DNA of 64,000 bases. It comes from Flavobacteriaceae bacterium UBA7684. Lineage in GTDB: Bacteria; Bacteroidota; Bacteroidia; Flavobacteriales; Flavobacteriaceae. The notes below the pieces were generated by a model. The model searched no databases. It was given only the letters and a program-made list of their open reading frames with translations, and was not told the DNA's origin. Of this stretch, positions 1 through 8,208 are shown in pieces (the stretch's first letter is position 1; each line of letters starts with the position of its first letter). The stretch covers positions 73,111 to 137,110 of the forward strand of contig DLGW01000016.1 in NCBI GenBank assembly GCA_002482885.1, written 5' to 3'. The position numbers and the translations under genes were made by a program.

Positions 1-224
1 AGAAAATAAGGCAAATGCTTTAATAAAGTAATATGATAAAATAAAATAGTGAATGGATAACCTCCAAAAAGTCCAATTTCATTGTAATAATCATTTACAA
101 TAATAATAGCGTCATTATAAAACTTTGACGGCATCATAAAAGTAGACAGCAACCCAAAAACCATACTTATTAAAAAGATATAGAAAAAGAGTTTTTTACT
201 TTTATTTTTGAATAAAATCTTCAA
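1..224 (-). CDS. Truncated integral membrane protein, possible polysaccharide polymerase (N-terminal part)
   Basis: The reading frame stays open from a TTG at 224-222 to the left window edge. It begins one base after the flippase stop codon, so the two genes are probably co-translated. The visible residues have a lysine-rich start (MKILFKNKSKK), then a hydrophobic segment (FFYIFLISMVFGLLSTF) and a second aromatic hydrophobic stretch near the edge. A later in-frame ATG at 164 would remove the positively charged leader, so I prefer the TTG. Multi-spanning proteins next to a Wzx flippase are often O-antigen/EpsG-type polymerases. That identity is inferred from context only, because too little of the protein is present. 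Confidence 0.55.
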   Translation of the reverse strand, partial: MKILFKNKSKKLFFYIFLISMVFGLLSTFMMPSKFYNDAIIIVNDYYNEIGLFGGYPFTILFYHITLLKHLPYF

Positions 225-225
225 T

Positions 226-1518
226 TTATTTAAAATTTAAAAATATATTGATATTGTCCTTTCTAAGAATATATATACCAGAAATAAAACTCCAAAAAAT
301 AAAGGAGATTATAGATGCAATTGCCGCAGCTTCAATTCCATATTTTGGAATAAATAAATAATTCAACACTAGATTGATTAACACTGCCAAAAATAAAAAT
401 AAGGATAAAATTCGCCCTTTATTAGTCATCAACATATAAATTGTGGATAGACCGGATAAAGAAAAAACGACATTACCTACCAACAATATTTTAAATGAAT
501 TGGCAGATATTAAATATTCCTCTCCAAAGATGCTCAAAAAAGGTTCGTGTACTACATATAAAATTATTGACAAAGACATAGTTACTATAAATATTAACTT
601 AGAAGTTTTGTTTATAATTCTTTGTATTTCGGAAGTACTGCCTAAAGTATAATTTTCTGCAATAGAAGAGGCAATAGATAATGAAATAGCATTAATTAAT
701 ACACTAAAAATAGAAACTATTTTAATCGCTAATGAAAAATAAGCCACATGGTTATCTCCTAAAAAATATTTGATTAAAGTTATATCTATAAAATTAAGCA
801 TATATAAGAGAATCGTGCTAATTGCTATTGGATAAGTATAGTTTATAACACTTTTAAAAGTCTCCTCTTTAAATATTTTGTTATTATTTTCAAGTTTATT
901 GTAATAATAAAACAAAATTAAAAATGAGATTAATGCAGTAAAAAAAAATCCATAAATAAAAAAGTCAAGCACATAACACTCATCTTCAAAATATGAAAAA
1001 AGAAAAATCCCTAGTAATAATGGGATATACTTTATTACATTTCTAAATAATTCCGAGACCACTATGCCGTTAAAAGCCCTATATATTTCTCCATTTATCA
1101 GATAGAGATTGTAAAAAAACAAAATTAAATTACACTTAATAATAATACTTTCCGTATTGGTCTCTAACTTAAAAAATTGAAGGAATATTAATGTAAGGAT
1201 ATAAATAGACAGTGAACTAACGCAGCATATTTTTATTATTATTTTATAGAAATTTATAAAATTAGATTTATTATACTTTCTTTTGCCCAAGAAATATAAA
1301 ATCGATTGATCGATTGACATCATACTTAATGCCCCTACAACCAAAAGGTAACTTCTTGTAAAGTCATACAATCCAACAGTTTCAGACTTATATGATTTAG
1401 TCAATAAAAAAGAAGTTAAAAAGATAAAAAAAACCCCTATTATCCTTAAGAATAAAGATAAAATACTATTATTTAAATAGAGGTTGGTTATGTCTTTTAT
1501 TTTCTTTGTAGTACTCAT
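226..1518 (-). CDS. Wzx-type oligosaccharide flippase (MATE/PST family)
   Basis: This 430-aa protein is almost entirely hydrophobic, with about 12 predicted membrane segments, as in the polysaccharide transporter/Wzx family that flips lipid-linked sugar repeat units across the inner membrane. The N-terminus is charged and amphipathic (MSTTKKIKDITNLYLNN), followed by a segment rich in F, I and L. The C-terminal pair of helices with an intervening GIEAAAIASIISF-type stretch is typical of the family. It lies downstream of the dTDP-rhamnose genes and one base before a membrane protein, which fits a surface-polysaccharide cluster. It starts after a terminator, so it probably has its own promoter. 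The substrate cannot be told from sequence. Confidence 0.85.
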   Translation of the reverse strand: MSTTKKIKDITNLYLNNSILSLFLRIIGVFFIFLTSFLLTKSYKSETVGLYDFTRSYLLVVGALSMMSIDQSILYFLGKRKYNKSNFINFYKIIIKICCVSSLSIYILTLIFLQFFKLETNTESIIIKCNLILFFYNLYLINGEIYRAFNGIVVSELFRNVIKYIPLLLGIFLFSYFEDECYVLDFFIYGFFFTALISFLILFYYYNKLENNNKIFKEETFKSVINYTYPIAISTILLYMLNFIDITLIKYFLGDNHVAYFSLAIKIVSIFSVLINAISLSIASSIAENYTLGSTSEIQRIINKTSKLIFIVTMSLSIILYVVHEPFLSIFGEEYLISANSFKILLVGNVVFSLSGLSTIYMLMTNKGRILSLFLFLAVLINLVLNYLFIPKYGIEAAAIASIISFIFWSFISGIYILRKDNINIFLNFK

Positions 1519-1542
1519 TACTATCTTATAAATGCAGAAAAA

Positions 1543-1565
1543 AAAAGGGGCTTAACACCCCTTTT
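1543..1565 (-). terminator. Rho-independent terminator after the 186-aa lipoprotein gene
   Basis: AAAAGGGG and CCCCTTTT arms (1543-1550 and 1558-1565) enclose a 7-nt loop. On the minus strand the stem is followed by a long T run. It lies just after the stop of the lipoprotein gene and before the flippase start, so it separates the two transcription units. Confidence 0.85.
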
Positions 1566-1590
1566 CTATAATATCATCATCGTTGCACGA

Positions 1591-2151
1591 TTATTTTTTT
1601 CCTACGACAGCATTATAACCTACGAAGTCAACTAATATTGAAGAGAAATTAGTATTTGTAGTTAAAGAAGGGTCATAAACCTGTGCTCCTTTTTTATCAA
1701 AAGAATAAATTCTTGTTTCTTTATTAAATACAACTTGTTCGTTTGGCTGTAAATAATTTTCCAAATCTTTATTCTCAATAGTAAATTTCTTATCCTTATA
1801 CATTAATGTGATGTAGTTGATTTTTATCTCATTTCCCACATCATCACAAGTCAAATCAAATCTTAAATCACTCGGCAAAAAGTTTTTAGGTAGTTCAAAA
1901 ACTAAAGTTTCACTCTCTCCTTTTGCCCACATGTCTAAGTAAATAGTATTATCTTCTGTAAAATACCCCAAAGAATTGTCTCTGTACAAAAGACAAAAGG
2001 CATCTTTCTTTTTTGAATCTACATTAATTTCCACTGTAAAAGGAATATCTTTTTTTACAACTTCCCCTTCACTTTTCTTGTCTTGTTCTTTTTTACAAGA
2101 AGTCAATGATAATAAGCCCATTAAGCTTAAAAATAATATTGTCTTTTTCAT
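1591..2151 (-). CDS. Secreted lipoprotein of unknown function (186 aa)
   Basis: The N-terminus is a lipoprotein signal: MKKTILFLSLMGLLSLTSC, with the lipobox LTSC and Cys19 followed by KKEQDKK. The mature part is acidic and mixed alpha/beta in character, with no family I recognise. It has its own promoter-like -7 element upstream and a strong terminator downstream, so it is probably a single-gene unit inserted between rmlD and the flippase. The outer-membrane or periplasmic location is inferred from the lipobox. I cannot assign a function. Confidence 0.75.
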   Translation of the reverse strand: MKKTILFLSLMGLLSLTSCKKEQDKKSEGEVVKKDIPFTVEINVDSKKKDAFCLLYRDNSLGYFTEDNTIYLDMWAKGESETLVFELPKNFLPSDLRFDLTCDDVGNEIKINYITLMYKDKKFTIENKDLENYLQPNEQVVFNKETRIYSFDKKGAQVYDPSLTTNTNFSSILVDFVGYNAVVGKK

Positions 2152-2168
2152 GATTTTATAATTTTGCG

Positions 2169-2176
2169 CAAAGTTA
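2169..2176 (-). promoter_or_regulatory. Candidate Bacteroidetes -7 promoter element (TAACTTTG)
   Basis: On the minus strand TAACTTTG matches the Bacteroidetes -7 consensus TAnnTTTG exactly. It lies 17 nt before the start codon of the 186-aa lipoprotein. No clear TTG -33 element was found because the upstream region is A/T-only sequence at the end of rmlD. Confidence 0.55.
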
Positions 2177-2187
2177 ATTTTTTTTGT

Positions 2188-3045
2188 TTATAAAAAATAA
2201 AATTTTAAACTTTCTTCCCAACTTTTAATCGACAAATCAAAAGTCTCTTTAATTTTCGTTTTGTCTAAAACACTATAAACTGGTCGCTTGGCAGGTGTTG
2301 GATAAGCCGATGTCGGTATTGGAGTTAATTGAATATTTATATGATTAACTTCAAATATCTTTTTTGCAAAATCAAACCAACTACATTGACCTTCATTACT
2401 AAAATGATATACTCCGTAGGTATTGAGTGTTGGGTGTTGGGTGTTGAATAAAACAATTTTAATCAGGGCTGTTGCTAAATCGACAGCATGAGTTGGAGTG
2501 CCTATTTGATCATTTACTACTGATAGCTTATCTCTTTCATTCCCTAACCTGATCATGGTTTTCATAAAATTAGCTCCGAACTGAGAATACAGCCAAGACG
2601 TTCTTATAATATAATAATTGTCCAAAATTGTTGGTATCACTTTTTCCCCATCTAATTTGGTTTGACCATAAACCCCTAATGGGTTTGGTTCATCATTTTC
2701 GGTATATGGAGAGGTTTGATTGCCGTCAAAAACAAAATCAGTAGATATGTGTAATAAAACGGTATGATTTTGTCGGCATGCTTTTGCAATATTTTCCACC
2801 CCTACAACATTAATAGCATGTGCTTTATCTAAATCTGACTCTGCTTTATCTACCGCAGTATAAGCAGCTGCGTTAATACAATATTGAGGTTTAATTTTGT
2901 CAAACTTTTGCAGAACCCGAACTTCATCGGTGATGTCCATATCCTGAACATCTACATATTGAAAGGTAATTTCAGGGTAATTTGACGATATAAATTGAAT
3001 CGATTGACCTAATTGACCTAAGCCTCCTACCACTAAAACTACCAT
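2188..3045 (-). CDS. rmlD: dTDP-4-dehydrorhamnose reductase
   Basis: RmlD performs the last step of dTDP-L-rhamnose synthesis, the NAD(P)H-dependent reduction of dTDP-4-keto-rhamnose. The 285-aa protein has a Rossmann motif (VGGLGQLGQ, residues 6-14), the STDFVFDG strand and the catalytic YxxxK (Tyr126, Lys130 in YGQTK). It overlaps the end of rmlC by 7 nt. Unusually, residues 201-209 (NTQHPTLNT) are encoded by three copies of a GTGTTGG heptamer that also forms a nine-copy intergenic array near 29.2 kb. This short loop precedes the conserved YHFSNEG segment and looks like a repeat insertion that kept the frame. Confidence 0.95.
   Translation of the reverse strand: MVVLVVGGLGQLGQSIQFISSNYPEITFQYVDVQDMDITDEVRVLQKFDKIKPQYCINAAAYTAVDKAESDLDKAHAINVVGVENIAKACRQNHTVLLHISTDFVFDGNQTSPYTENDEPNPLGVYGQTKLDGEKVIPTILDNYYIIRTSWLYSQFGANFMKTMIRLGNERDKLSVVNDQIGTPTHAVDLATALIKIVLFNTQHPTLNTYGVYHFSNEGQCSWFDFAKKIFEVNHINIQLTPIPTSAYPTPAKRPVYSVLDKTKIKETFDLSIKSWEESLKFYFL
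2427..2446 (+). repeat. Three-copy GTGTTGG heptamer inside rmlD
   Basis: The + strand carries three consecutive heptamers in the middle of the rmlD reading frame, read on the complement as Asn-Thr-Gln-His-Pro-Thr-Leu. The same unit forms the 65-nt array after yraN at 29229-29293. Confidence 0.9.
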
Positions 3046-3590
3046 ACTTTTCGGGCATTTTTAAAATCTGGTAAAAATTGGTCTTTTTCAGAAATGATGT
3101 ATTCTCCTTCAAAAGGCAACCACGCTATGTTTAAATCCAAATCATTATACTTAATACCTCCTTCGGATTCTTTATTATAAAAATTATCACATTTATAAAA
3201 GAAAATAGCCGTTTCGCTCAGCACTTGAAATCCGTGAGCAAAACCTCTGGGTATATAAAATTGTTTGTGATTAGTATCAGACAAAACTACTGCTACACTT
3301 TGGCCATACGTAGGAGATTCTGGACGAATATCAACCGCCACGTCCAATACCTCACCATGTAACACCCGAACTAATTTAGCTTGGGCATGTTCACCCGTTT
3401 GATAATGCAAACCTCTTAAAACCCCCTGTGTAGAAAAAGACTGATTATCTTGTACAAAATAGACTTTTTCGTCAATTCCTTCTTGAAATTTTTTTTCGTT
3501 ATAACTTTCTAAAAAATAACCTCTCCCATCATTAATTACCATCGGGTCAATTTCAAAACAACCTTTTAATTTGGTTTCTTTAAAAATCAT
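3039..3590 (-). CDS. rmlC: dTDP-4-dehydrorhamnose 3,5-epimerase
   Basis: RmlC catalyses the double epimerisation of dTDP-4-keto-6-deoxyglucose before RmlD. The 183-aa cupin has the family landmarks: the N-terminal FEIDPMVINDGRGYFLESY segment, the catalytic His in RGLHYQ, the DVAVDIRPESPTYG stretch and FYIPRGFAHGF. Length is normal. It overlaps the rmlA stop by 11 nt and the rmlD start by 7 nt, so rmlACD are translationally coupled. Confidence 0.97.
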   Translation of the reverse strand: MIFKETKLKGCFEIDPMVINDGRGYFLESYNEKKFQEGIDEKVYFVQDNQSFSTQGVLRGLHYQTGEHAQAKLVRVLHGEVLDVAVDIRPESPTYGQSVAVVLSDTNHKQFYIPRGFAHGFQVLSETAIFFYKCDNFYNKESEGGIKYNDLDLNIAWLPFEGEYIISEKDQFLPDFKNARKVW

Positions 3591-4452
3591 TTTCTTGGGT
3601 TAAATGCATTAAACTTTTTCCATAACCACTTTTCAATAATGGCAGGGCTAATTCTATTAATTCTGATTTGGTTATCAACCCCATTCTAAAGGCAGCCTCT
3701 TCAATAGAACCTACTTTTAATCCTTGGCGTTCTTCGATTACTTGTACAAATTGAGAGGCCTGCATTAAGGAATCAAAAGTACCGGTATCTAACCAAGCTG
3801 TTCCTCTATCCATAATACTTACTTTTAACTTACCTCGTTTTAGGTATTCTTTATTTACATCCGTAATTTCTAATTCCCCCCGATGACTGGGCTTAATATT
3901 TTCGGCAATTTCAACTACATCATTATCATAAAAATAAATTCCCGGAACGGCATAGTTAGACTTAGGAACTTCTGGTTTTTCTTCTAAAGAAATCGCCTTA
4001 CCCATTTCATCAAACTCAACTACTCCATAACGTTCGGGGTCTTGTACATGATAGGCATAAATAATTCCTCCTTCAGGATTATTATTATTTTGTAACATTT
4101 GTGAAAGCCCTGATCCATAAAAAATATTATCTCCCAAAATAAGAGCTACCTTATCTTTTCCAATAAATTCTTTTCCAATAAGGAAAGCTTCGGCTAAACC
4201 ATTCGGATGCTCTTGCGTCGCATATTCAAAATGGCATCCTATGGATTTTCCATCCCCTAATAATTTTTGAAATAAAGGTAAGTCATGGGGCGTAGAAATA
4301 ATTAATATTTCGCGTATCCCTGCCAATATCAATACAGATAAAGGATAATAAATCATGGGTTTATCATAAACAGGCATTAACTGTTTACTTACCGCCAAAG
4401 TAAGTGGATGTAATCTAGTACCTGAACCACCTGCGAGTATTATTCCTTTCAT
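3580..4452 (-). CDS. rmlA: Glucose-1-phosphate thymidylyltransferase
   Basis: RmlA makes dTDP-glucose from dTTP and glucose-1-phosphate, the entry step to dTDP-rhamnose, and is usually inhibited by dTDP-rhamnose. The 290-aa sequence begins with the nucleotidyltransferase signature GGSGTRLHPLT and contains KQLMPVYDKPMIYYPLS, LILGDNIFYG and the DRGTAWLDTGT sugar-binding segment. The length is that of the short RmlA class. It follows rmlB after a 49-bp spacer filled by an inverted repeat element. Confidence 0.97.
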   Translation of the reverse strand: MKGIILAGGSGTRLHPLTLAVSKQLMPVYDKPMIYYPLSVLILAGIREILIISTPHDLPLFQKLLGDGKSIGCHFEYATQEHPNGLAEAFLIGKEFIGKDKVALILGDNIFYGSGLSQMLQNNNNPEGGIIYAYHVQDPERYGVVEFDEMGKAISLEEKPEVPKSNYAVPGIYFYDNDVVEIAENIKPSHRGELEITDVNKEYLKRGKLKVSIMDRGTAWLDTGTFDSLMQASQFVQVIEERQGLKVGSIEEAAFRMGLITKSELIELALPLLKSGYGKSLMHLTQENDF

Positions 4453-4468
4453 AAGTTTTGTTTATTTT

Positions 4469-4514
4469 GTTTCAAGTTTCAGGTTTCAAGTTTGGTTAAC
4501 TTTAAACTTGAAAC
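4469..4514. repeat. GTTTCAAG repeat element with 11-bp inverted repeat between rmlB and rmlA
   Basis: Direct near-repeats of GTTTCAAG/GTTTCAGG (4469-4493) are followed by a perfect complement. GTTTCAAGTTT at 4483-4493 pairs with AAACTTGAAAC at 4504-4514 across a 10-nt loop. The right arm contains the rmlB stop codon and encodes its last residues (KFQV). A related element lies at 57614-57680. Confidence 0.8.
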
Positions 4515-5524
4515 TTTTTAATGTACCACTCCACCGTTTTTTTTACTCCTGTTTCAAAATTCTCATCGGCTTTCCATCCTAATTCGTTTTCTAATTTTGT
4601 GGCATCAATGGCGTATCTAAAATCATGTCCTGGTCTGTCGGTTACAAAGGTGATTTGTTCTTTGTATGATGTGCCTTTTGTACTTGGTTTCATTGTGTCT
4701 AACAATGAACATATCGTATCTACAATGTATAAATTATTACGTTCGTTACGACCGCCAATATTATAGGTTTCGCCCATCGCTCCTTTATGAAATACTAAAT
4801 CAATTCCTTTGCAATGGTCCAACACATACAACCAGTCTCTTACATTCGTTCCGTCACCATAGATAGGGATATTTTCTCCTGAAAGCGCTTTTCTGATAAT
4901 AGTGGGTATTAATTTCTCTTTGTGTTGTTTAGGCCCATAATTGTTAGAACAGTTGGTGGTTACTACTCGCATCCCGTAGGTATGAAAGTAACTACGCACT
5001 ACAAAATCTGAAGAGGCTTTTGAAGCACTATACGGACTGTTGGGCGCATAAGGCGTTTCTTCGGTGAATAGGCCTGTTTCACCTAAAGTTCCATAAACCT
5101 CATCGGTTGACACGTGATGAAACAAACAATCTTCGTAACCTACTTTGTATTGTTTAGGAGCTTCCATCCAATATTTTCGAGCTACATCAATTAAGGTAAA
5201 TGTTCCCATTACATTGGTCACCATAAAACTGTCTGGATTTTTAATAGAATTATCCACATGAGATTCAGCCGCAAAATGGATTACCCCTCGAATATCATTT
5301 TCTTGAAATAATTTTTCTATTAGATTTCTATCACAAATATCGCCTTGTACAAAAGTATATCTTGGGTGATTTTCAACTTCAGATAAATTAGACAAATCAC
5401 CTGCATAGGTTAATTTATCTATATTAATCACATGATAATCTGAGTATTTTTCTACAAAATAGGGTACAAAATTAGACCCTATAAAACCTGCTCCGCCTGT
5501 AACTAAGATGCTTTTAAGACGCAT
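4502..5524 (-). CDS. rmlB: dTDP-glucose 4,6-dehydratase
   Basis: RmlB converts dTDP-glucose to dTDP-4-keto-6-deoxyglucose with bound NAD. The 340-aa short-chain dehydrogenase-like protein has the Rossmann motif GGAGFIGSN (residues 10-18), the active-site STDEVYG segment, YSASKASSD with the YxxxK pair, and the NCSNNYGP substrate loop. It overlaps the preceding Wzz-like gene by 11 nt. The final residues and stop codon lie inside an intergenic repeat element. Confidence 0.97.
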   Translation of the reverse strand: MRLKSILVTGGAGFIGSNFVPYFVEKYSDYHVINIDKLTYAGDLSNLSEVENHPRYTFVQGDICDRNLIEKLFQENDIRGVIHFAAESHVDNSIKNPDSFMVTNVMGTFTLIDVARKYWMEAPKQYKVGYEDCLFHHVSTDEVYGTLGETGLFTEETPYAPNSPYSASKASSDFVVRSYFHTYGMRVVTTNCSNNYGPKQHKEKLIPTIIRKALSGENIPIYGDGTNVRDWLYVLDHCKGIDLVFHKGAMGETYNIGGRNERNNLYIVDTICSLLDTMKPSTKGTSYKEQITFVTDRPGHDFRYAIDATKLENELGWKADENFETGVKKTVEWYIKKFQV

Positions 5525-6488
5525 TTAATCTATGTTTTTGGGACATAAAAATCATCAAATTACCTAACAGGTACAATCCTAGTGCGAATAATGGCAGGAA
5601 TATCTTTAACTTTGATTTCAGACTTTTATTGTCTCTTATATTTAAAGTAGTACTTTTTTCTTTGATGAACTTACTGAAAGACTGCCTATCCAATATTAAA
5701 GCACCTTGTTGGATAACCAGTTCATTGCGAGTGGCAATAATATCGTTCAACTGCATATTATCATTATAATAGACCAATTTGTCTGAAATACTTTTTGAAG
5801 ACTGCTCATTACTTTTTGAAAATTCTTGTACAATTTTATCAATTTGTGCAATCATTTGTTTATTAGACTCTATTCTAAAATCAATATTTCGAATGGTGGC
5901 TGCTTTTAACTCATCGTGATATTCATTCGAATTTAGAAACTTTATAATATTATCGATAATAGTTTTTGTAGATTCATCATCATTAGTAACTACTTTAATT
6001 TGATGAGCCGAATAATTCTTACTGGTAGTTAAATCTTTTATTGTTGAAGAAGCATCTCCATCTTCTGCCAATAATTTAATCATTTCAAAATTCTGTGGAT
6101 TTAAACTAATGAAATGATAAACATCAATCACAGGTTCAACATCTATTTCAAGAATATTATTATAATTTTTGATTCCAATCTTCTCAAAAAATTTCTTATC
6201 CTTTTGTTTAACCTTAGAATTTAAAAGGTTTATCGTGTTATATAGATAATCCGAACTTTCAAAGTTAGCACTTACAATCACATAACTTTCAAAAGATTCC
6301 AATAATTTATCTCCTGTATAGCCAATTCCAAAAAAAACAGATGCAATTAAAATTAACAACACTACCTTTCTCTTTACAAACACGAATAAATCTACTATTC
6401 CACTTGCCGTGGCGTAGGTTAAGTTTTTTATACCCTTGCCTATATCAATAATTTCAATTTCTTTTTCTTTTTTATTATGTGAATCCAT
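5514..6488 (-). CDS. Wzz/chain-length-determinant-like inner membrane protein
   Basis: This 324-aa protein has a cytoplasmic N-terminal tail, a first membrane segment (VVLLILIASVFFGIGYTG, about residue 45), a large periplasmic part with coiled-coil tendency, and a second membrane segment near the C-terminus (LKIFLPLFALGLYLLGNLMIF). This two-helix topology is that of Wzz-type polysaccharide co-polymerases, and its place directly upstream of rmlB supports a role in polysaccharide chain length or export. Sequence similarity to Wzz is not obvious by eye, so the family is inferred from topology and context. Confidence 0.6.
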   Translation of the reverse strand: MDSHNKKEKEIEIIDIGKGIKNLTYATASGIVDLFVFVKRKVVLLILIASVFFGIGYTGDKLLESFESYVIVSANFESSDYLYNTINLLNSKVKQKDKKFFEKIGIKNYNNILEIDVEPVIDVYHFISLNPQNFEMIKLLAEDGDASSTIKDLTTSKNYSAHQIKVVTNDDESTKTIIDNIIKFLNSNEYHDELKAATIRNIDFRIESNKQMIAQIDKIVQEFSKSNEQSSKSISDKLVYYNDNMQLNDIIATRNELVIQQGALILDRQSFSKFIKEKSTTLNIRDNKSLKSKLKIFLPLFALGLYLLGNLMIFMSQKHRLNAS

Positions 6489-6493
6489 TCTAA

Positions 6494-8197
6494 TTAATTT
6501 ATATGTTTAATATTTAAAATTTGTTCTAATATTTTCATCGTAATCAGATAGGTTGGCTTAACACCCGTAAAACCTAGCCCTCCCGATGCCAATGTACCTC
6601 CTGTTTGCAAAGGATTATCTGAGGCGTAATAAGCATATCTAACTTTAATATGCGGATTAACACTTTTTCTGATCTGAGAAGCCGCTTGTATTGCTTTTTG
6701 GTAATGCGCTCCCTCCATTTCTAGTCCTATCGCTTTCCATGTAGATTCATGGAAGAATTTTAATAAATCTTTATTTTGTAAAGAAGTTCCTAAAACGGTA
6801 ACCATAGGACCTTCAAAAACAGTTAGCCCATTATTTTTAAACATCTCTGCTTTTAATTCATTCTTAAAGGGATAATTATCGGCCGTTCCTTCGTTAATAT
6901 GCGCATTCGGAATTAGAACATCTCCTTTTTCTCCGGCTAGTATTCCTGCTTTTCCCATAATGGATATGGATTCTACCTTTAAAAAAGTTCGAGTTCCATC
7001 ATCGTTTTTATAGGGCTTTAATAATTCATCTACTGTTTCATAAGCCTGTTCCCCAAAAGCATAATCCATTACTATAATTACCGGTTTAGCCACCCCTAAT
7101 TGAACTTCTGGAAAATTAGTTTTAGAAAAGTCTATCTGAGCTGTGTCTATGATTTGAACATCAATATTGGCTCCTGATTTGTCTTCTAAAAAAATCATTC
7201 CTTGTGAAAAGGCTAAATCTTCCACTTGTTTTCGTAAGGTCTGATTAGCAGGATTGCTTAATTCGCGATAAATATAAAAATTATCATCGGCTTCCACAGA
7301 AATTCCCGTTAATTCTTTAGTGGCAAATATAGAGTTCATTACACTATGCATATTGGCACTCACAATATGTAAAGGTCTTTGTAATAATTGATGTTCTTTT
7401 AATTTTTCTTTAATATTAATTGCCCAAGTTTCGCTGTGAATATGATGACCTAATCTTTCTCTTAAAATCGGGCTAAAAGTAATTACCCTGTAATTTTGAT
7501 CAACGACTTCTTCTATAGCAATTTTACCTAACCAATAAATGACATGTAATAACTGATCGGGATTGTTAGGCACTGCAAATTCATCATATATAGAAAAAAC
7601 ATCTTCAAAAGTTCTTCCTAAAATTAATGCCATATGCGAAATGGCTTTTTCGCGTTCTAATAGACTTAATTTCTTTTTGGATAAAATTATTTGCTCTATT
7701 TTTTTCCAATCCCTAGTGATTTCGTGATTTTCAGAACTAAGAACTCTTTTTCTGATTTTATGTGATTCAATAAACATAAAAGTCAAATGAGTAAGAATAT
7801 CATATATATCCGAACGACTTCGGGTAATTTCAATATTCATTTGCTCTTCGTCTATACGATAGCAGTTTCTTTTTCTTTTAGGCGGAACAATGGGTTTAAA
7901 ATGAGATTTATGGTAGCCTTCTTCGGAAGTTAAATTAATATAACGGCACTGTTCTATTCCAAAAGGTAAACGTTCTATAACGTAAAGTAATCCTTTCAAT
8001 TCTACTTTTTCTTCGGCAATAGAACCATAAATTTCGGGGCTTAAGGCTAACAAAGATTCACACAAGGTTTCTCCGGAAATTCCCATAGGTTTAAAAGACC
8101 CACGATAAAACAAATGCCGCATAGTGATATACAGCTTTTCAATAGCGTTGGTTGATATCTGCGCTTTTGTTCGAACGATGTTTTTTGACGGTTCCAA
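6494..8197 (-). CDS. Flavobacterial protein with nucleoside-phosphorylase-like C-terminal domain (possibly DUF6909)
   Basis: The N-terminal ~365 residues of this 567-aa protein are not recognisable by motif; the full-length protein resembles what I recall of the flavobacterial DUF6909 family. Residues about 371-563 look like the PNP/UDP/MTA-SAH nucleosidase fold. A hydrophobic first strand (PVIIVMDYAFGEQA) comes first, then IMGKAGILAG with EKGDVLIP, GLEMEGAHYQKAI (the EMEG ribose-binding motif, residues 493-496) and a SDNPL segment (526-530) where nucleosidases have the catalytic Asp. It sits between the GH3 enzyme and the Wzz-like gene, with 5- and 11-nt gaps, so it is co-transcribed. Nucleosidase activity is inference. 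Confidence 0.6.
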   Translation of the reverse strand: MEPSKNIVRTKAQISTNAIEKLYITMRHLFYRGSFKPMGISGETLCESLLALSPEIYGSIAEEKVELKGLLYVIERLPFGIEQCRYINLTSEEGYHKSHFKPIVPPKRKRNCYRIDEEQMNIEITRSRSDIYDILTHLTFMFIESHKIRKRVLSSENHEITRDWKKIEQIILSKKKLSLLEREKAISHMALILGRTFEDVFSIYDEFAVPNNPDQLLHVIYWLGKIAIEEVVDQNYRVITFSPILRERLGHHIHSETWAINIKEKLKEHQLLQRPLHIVSANMHSVMNSIFATKELTGISVEADDNFYIYRELSNPANQTLRKQVEDLAFSQGMIFLEDKSGANIDVQIIDTAQIDFSKTNFPEVQLGVAKPVIIVMDYAFGEQAYETVDELLKPYKNDDGTRTFLKVESISIMGKAGILAGEKGDVLIPNAHINEGTADNYPFKNELKAEMFKNNGLTVFEGPMVTVLGTSLQNKDLLKFFHESTWKAIGLEMEGAHYQKAIQAASQIRKSVNPHIKVRYAYYASDNPLQTGGTLASGGLGFTGVKPTYLITMKILEQILNIKHIN

Positions 8198-8208
8198 TAG
8201 AGGCTAAG

